Shown: piece by piece, positions 61,678 through 64,000 of the stretch
How the letters are laid out: every line of letters starts with the position of its first letter
How positions within the stretch are numbered: the first letter of the stretch is position 1
NCBI GenBank assembly: GCA_045105235.1
Contig: JBGCDH010000032.1
Coordinates: 62,001-126,000 of the forward strand
Source: GCA-2684655 sp045105235
GTDB taxonomy: Bacteria; Planctomycetota; UBA1135; UBA2386
DNA length: 64,000 bases
Direction of reading: 5' to 3'
Translations under genes and position numbers: made by a program
The notes under the pieces: generated by a model
Seen by the model: the letters and a program-made list of their open reading frames with translations, nothing else
Told to the model about the DNA's origin: nothing
Database searches by the model: none

Positions 61678-62616
61678 ATGAATCGCATCACCCGCGCACT
61701 CTCGCGCACGCTACTCCCGTTCGTCTCGATTGCTCCGCTCGCCGCCCAGCCGCAGACGCATCCCACGGCTCCCGTTTTTCCCGCAAATGCGCGCGCTGTC
61801 GTGATCGAGGTGCTTGGTCAGTCCAATGCCGAGGGGCAAGATTCTGACTGGAGCACGTTGGATCCGACGCTCCAGCAGTTGTTCGACGCGCAATCGTTCG
61901 CCTGGATCTGGGACGACTACATCAACGCGGGTAGCAACTCGTTTGTGCCGCTTACTCCCGGCTACGTGCAGTCCGCAGCGCATCAACCCGGGACGGCCAA
62001 CCCTTGGTTTGGCCCGGAGATCTCGCTCGCCTATTCGCTCAATCGTCAGTTTGGCGTCGATGTGTTCATCGTGAAGTACGCTGTCGGAAGCACGCGCTTG
62101 CACCCAGGCACCGGCCGCGATTGGAGCCCCTCGAGCGATGGTGAGTTGCTGAAGGACTGGCGCGCGGATTACACCTATCCGGCGCGTGCCGAGATGCTCA
62201 ACCTCGGCTATGCCGCGGACGAAGTTGTGCACATGGGCGTCGTGTGGGCGCAGGGTTACACCGATGGTCGAAATGGCTTTGCGCCATTTTACTTGAGCAA
62301 CCTTTTTTCCCTGATCCCGGACGTCCGTTCGCATCTGCATCCGGAGTCGCCGTTCATGCTCGTGCAGTCCGTCAACCCAGCGGGCTTCCCGGGAATTGAT
62401 GTTGTTCGGGCCGCGCAGTTCTTGGTTGGGACCACCCTCAGCGATTGCGCCTACTCGGCGACGGACGGCCTCAACACCGTGATCACCGCGACTGGCGGCA
62501 CGGGCGTGCACCTCGACAACCGTTCGCAGCTTGGCAACGGCATCCGGATCGCCAACTCACTGCTGGCTCTCTACGCGCAGGGTAACACGCCCTACCTGCG
62601 GCTCTCCGACCTGTAG
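61678..62616 (+). CDS. Secreted SGNH hydrolase (sialate-O-acetylesterase-like)
   Basis: 312 residues from ATG 61678. Signal peptide cleaved after LAA (residue 23). The SASA-type block I is VLGQSNAEGQ (Ser49), with a later VVWAQGYTDG and a C-terminal THR/GLY region TGGTGVHLDNRSQLGNGIRIANSLL that supplies the block-V His. It may remove acyl groups from polysaccharide. Unlike many neighbours it lacks the shared C-terminal module. Confidence 0.82.
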   Translation: MNRITRALSRTLLPFVSIAPLAAQPQTHPTAPVFPANARAVVIEVLGQSNAEGQDSDWSTLDPTLQQLFDAQSFAWIWDDYINAGSNSFVPLTPGYVQSAAHQPGTANPWFGPEISLAYSLNRQFGVDVFIVKYAVGSTRLHPGTGRDWSPSSDGELLKDWRADYTYPARAEMLNLGYAADEVVHMGVVWAQGYTDGRNGFAPFYLSNLFSLIPDVRSHLHPESPFMLVQSVNPAGFPGIDVVRAAQFLVGTTLSDCAYSATDGLNTVITATGGTGVHLDNRSQLGNGIRIANSLLALYAQGNTPYLRLSDL

Positions 62617-62630
62617 GCGCAGGCGAGGCG

Positions 62631-63929
62631 CTACAGCTGAAGTCCGATCTGCAGCGCGACCAGCGAGCCTTCATAGTCGTCACGCATGCAGGCGGCGCGG
62701 AGGATCGTCAGGGCGCGTGCCTTGGCGCTCTGGCCCTGAAGCGCCATCTTGCTGCTGTCATCGAGCACGGTGTCGATGAGCTTTTGCTCGTCGTCACTGG
62801 GCTTGTAGCTGTCGCCGGCCGCAATGCATGCGAGCACGAGCAGGTCGTTGCCCCAGCCCTTGGGGCTCGAAGGGGCGTTGCGTGCGGCGTAGCCCAGGAG
62901 CAGGGGCGATTGCGGTGATGTCGCTGTTGTGAGAGCTTTGCTGTGTGCGGATACGCTGTGACCGAGGCGCTTGGCGAGTTCGGTCCGCAAGTTGTCTGGG
63001 CGTTCGCCGCGCAGCGAAATCAGATACTCGAAGGTGGCGCGGCTTTGCTTGCGTTGTGCGACGCGAACTGCTGGCTCACCGCGGATGGCTTGGATCGGGT
63101 TGTCGCGCAGCACCTTGAGCGCTTCTTCGGCGAGTCCGGCGTAGGCCAGGGTGTCGGCATACACGCCAAGGCTTGTGGCGTCTTTGCGGCGTTCAAACAG
63201 TGCCTTGCTGCGCCGGACGGCCGCGGCGGGTTGGCCCGCGAGAGCCTCCGCACGCGCGGCCATGGACTCGGTGCTCATCCGCATTTGCATCGGCATAGCG
63301 TCATGAGTCAGTTCGGCGAGCGCATCCTCGTATGGGCCGGCGCCAAGTAGCGCCATGCCGCGGGCTAGATGGCGGTCGGGCATCATCTTCTGCAAGTCCT
63401 TGTCGGCGATCAGTCGATCGATTTCTGCGAGCGCGCGGTCAAATCGGCAGTCGATGATGTGGGCCTGCCATGGCATGAGTCGGCAAGTCGGCGACGTGGA
63501 CCCCGCTTTGCGCGCTCGTTCGAACGCGTCGATGGCGTTGCGGGCGTGGGCGCGCATGGCCACGTCCGTCCGCGCCGTTTGGCAGGTCGCAAACTCCGCC
63601 GTGCCGAGCATCTCCAGTAGCTCGGTATTGTCTCCGAAGAGCTCCAGGCCCCGTCGAACCACGCGTCCGGCCCGCGTGGGCATCTTGGAGTGCATCAAGA
63701 ACTGCGATGCTTGACGGTATTCGGGGCTCGTCAGCTTGGTTGTCGCGTCGGTCAGTCGCGCGAGAGCAGCGTCCAGCTTCTTGACGGGCTCCGCGTCGTC
63801 GCTTTGACCGCGCGCCGCCGGCAAGAGCTTGAGCAGTTCGTCGACGGGGCTTGCCTGCGCCGAGGCGAAGCCGGTCGCCGCAAGTCCGGCGACGATGCAC
63901 GAAAGTGTAAGCTTGCAGGTCTGCGGCAT
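62631..63929 (-). CDS. Exported helical-repeat protein
   Basis: 432 residues. Signal peptide cleaved after ASA (residue 24). The remainder is TPR-like helices (RAGRVVRRGLELFGDNTELLEMLGTAEFA, SKALFERRKDATSLGVYADTLAYAGLAEEALKVLRDNP). Converges on the SGNH gene with 14 bases between stops. Function unknown. Confidence 0.72.
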   Translation of the reverse strand: MPQTCKLTLSCIVAGLAATGFASAQASPVDELLKLLPAARGQSDDAEPVKKLDAALARLTDATTKLTSPEYRQASQFLMHSKMPTRAGRVVRRGLELFGDNTELLEMLGTAEFATCQTARTDVAMRAHARNAIDAFERARKAGSTSPTCRLMPWQAHIIDCRFDRALAEIDRLIADKDLQKMMPDRHLARGMALLGAGPYEDALAELTHDAMPMQMRMSTESMAARAEALAGQPAAAVRRSKALFERRKDATSLGVYADTLAYAGLAEEALKVLRDNPIQAIRGEPAVRVAQRKQSRATFEYLISLRGERPDNLRTELAKRLGHSVSAHSKALTTATSPQSPLLLGYAARNAPSSPKGWGNDLLVLACIAAGDSYKPSDDEQKLIDTVLDDSSKMALQGQSAKARALTILRAACMRDDYEGSLVALQIGLQL

Positions 63930-64000
63930 GGCTTGAGCCTACTGTGCCTTTGCCGTTGCTGCTCGAACCTATCCCCGCAGCCGTTCGACCCGGTAACTGC

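Overview
The window is high-GC bacterial chromosome whose gene content points to the phylum Planctomycetota. It has FG-GAP/ASPIC-UnbV lipoproteins, a serine/threonine-kinase tail joined to a formylglycine-generating-enzyme-like domain, many large secreted proteins (kelch, beta-helix, SGNH) sharing a similar C-terminal beta module, and scattered housekeeping genes rather than long classical operons. This taxonomic call is an inference from content. There are no rRNA genes, CRISPR arrays, transposases or phage genes. One tRNA-Val(UAC) is present, with CCA encoded.

Layout. 0.2-2.0 kb: recN-like gene. 2.2-5.9 kb: two coupled genes for large secreted proteins, apparently lower in GC than their surroundings. 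6.2-10.3 kb: a YfcC/DcuC-type transporter with an inserted helix-turn-helix-like segment, then manA and an rluB/rsuA-type pseudouridine synthase with tandem-repeat tails. 10.4-14.0 kb: a catalytic/non-catalytic M16 peptidase pair (the catalytic one has a histone-H1-like lysine tail) and a Nif3-family gene. 14.2-17.4 kb: a compact porin / PstS-like binding protein / chemoreceptor operon. 17.5-26.5 kb: an AI-2E-family permease with a large acidic insert, a 1216-residue FG-GAP lipoprotein, a beta-helix protein, an SGNH hydrolase, and a lipoprotein made of secretin N-type domains. 26.5-29.4 kb: proline iminopeptidase, an EboF-like alkaline-phosphatase-superfamily protein and a small membrane protein.

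29.5-33.0 kb, minus strand: a BLUF blue-light receptor, a YkgJ-type cysteine-cluster protein, an AraC regulator and an SRPBCC protein, plus a conserved membrane protein of unknown function. 33.2-36.4 kb: groES-groEL with a clear intrinsic terminator, preceded by a response regulator and a zinc-ribbon/poly-acidic protein. 37.2-41.7 kb: a TPR protein, then a kynureninase / kynurenine formamidase / Rid-family / lipoprotein operon. 41.8-47.1 kb: HAD phosphatase, two related membrane proteins, SprT-like metalloprotease, XdhC-like protein, secreted protein, PlsC acyltransferase. 47.2-48.7 kb: an ECF-type sigma factor coupled to a secreted helical-repeat protein.

49.4-63.9 kb is an accessory, surface-protein region. 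After the tRNA come a run of exported proteins, one gene broken by an apparent -1 frameshift (about 56.35 kb), and a rearrangement scar at about 59.7-60.0 kb where two 5'-truncated genes lie head to head: a secreted-protein C-terminus and a kinase tail fused to an FGE-like domain. No single large undescribed system is evident. The most unusual items are the transporter with the HTH-like insert, the histone-tailed M16 peptidase, the scar at 59.7-60.0 kb, the family of shared C-terminal modules, and a DID-motif membrane protein at 32.0-33.0 kb.
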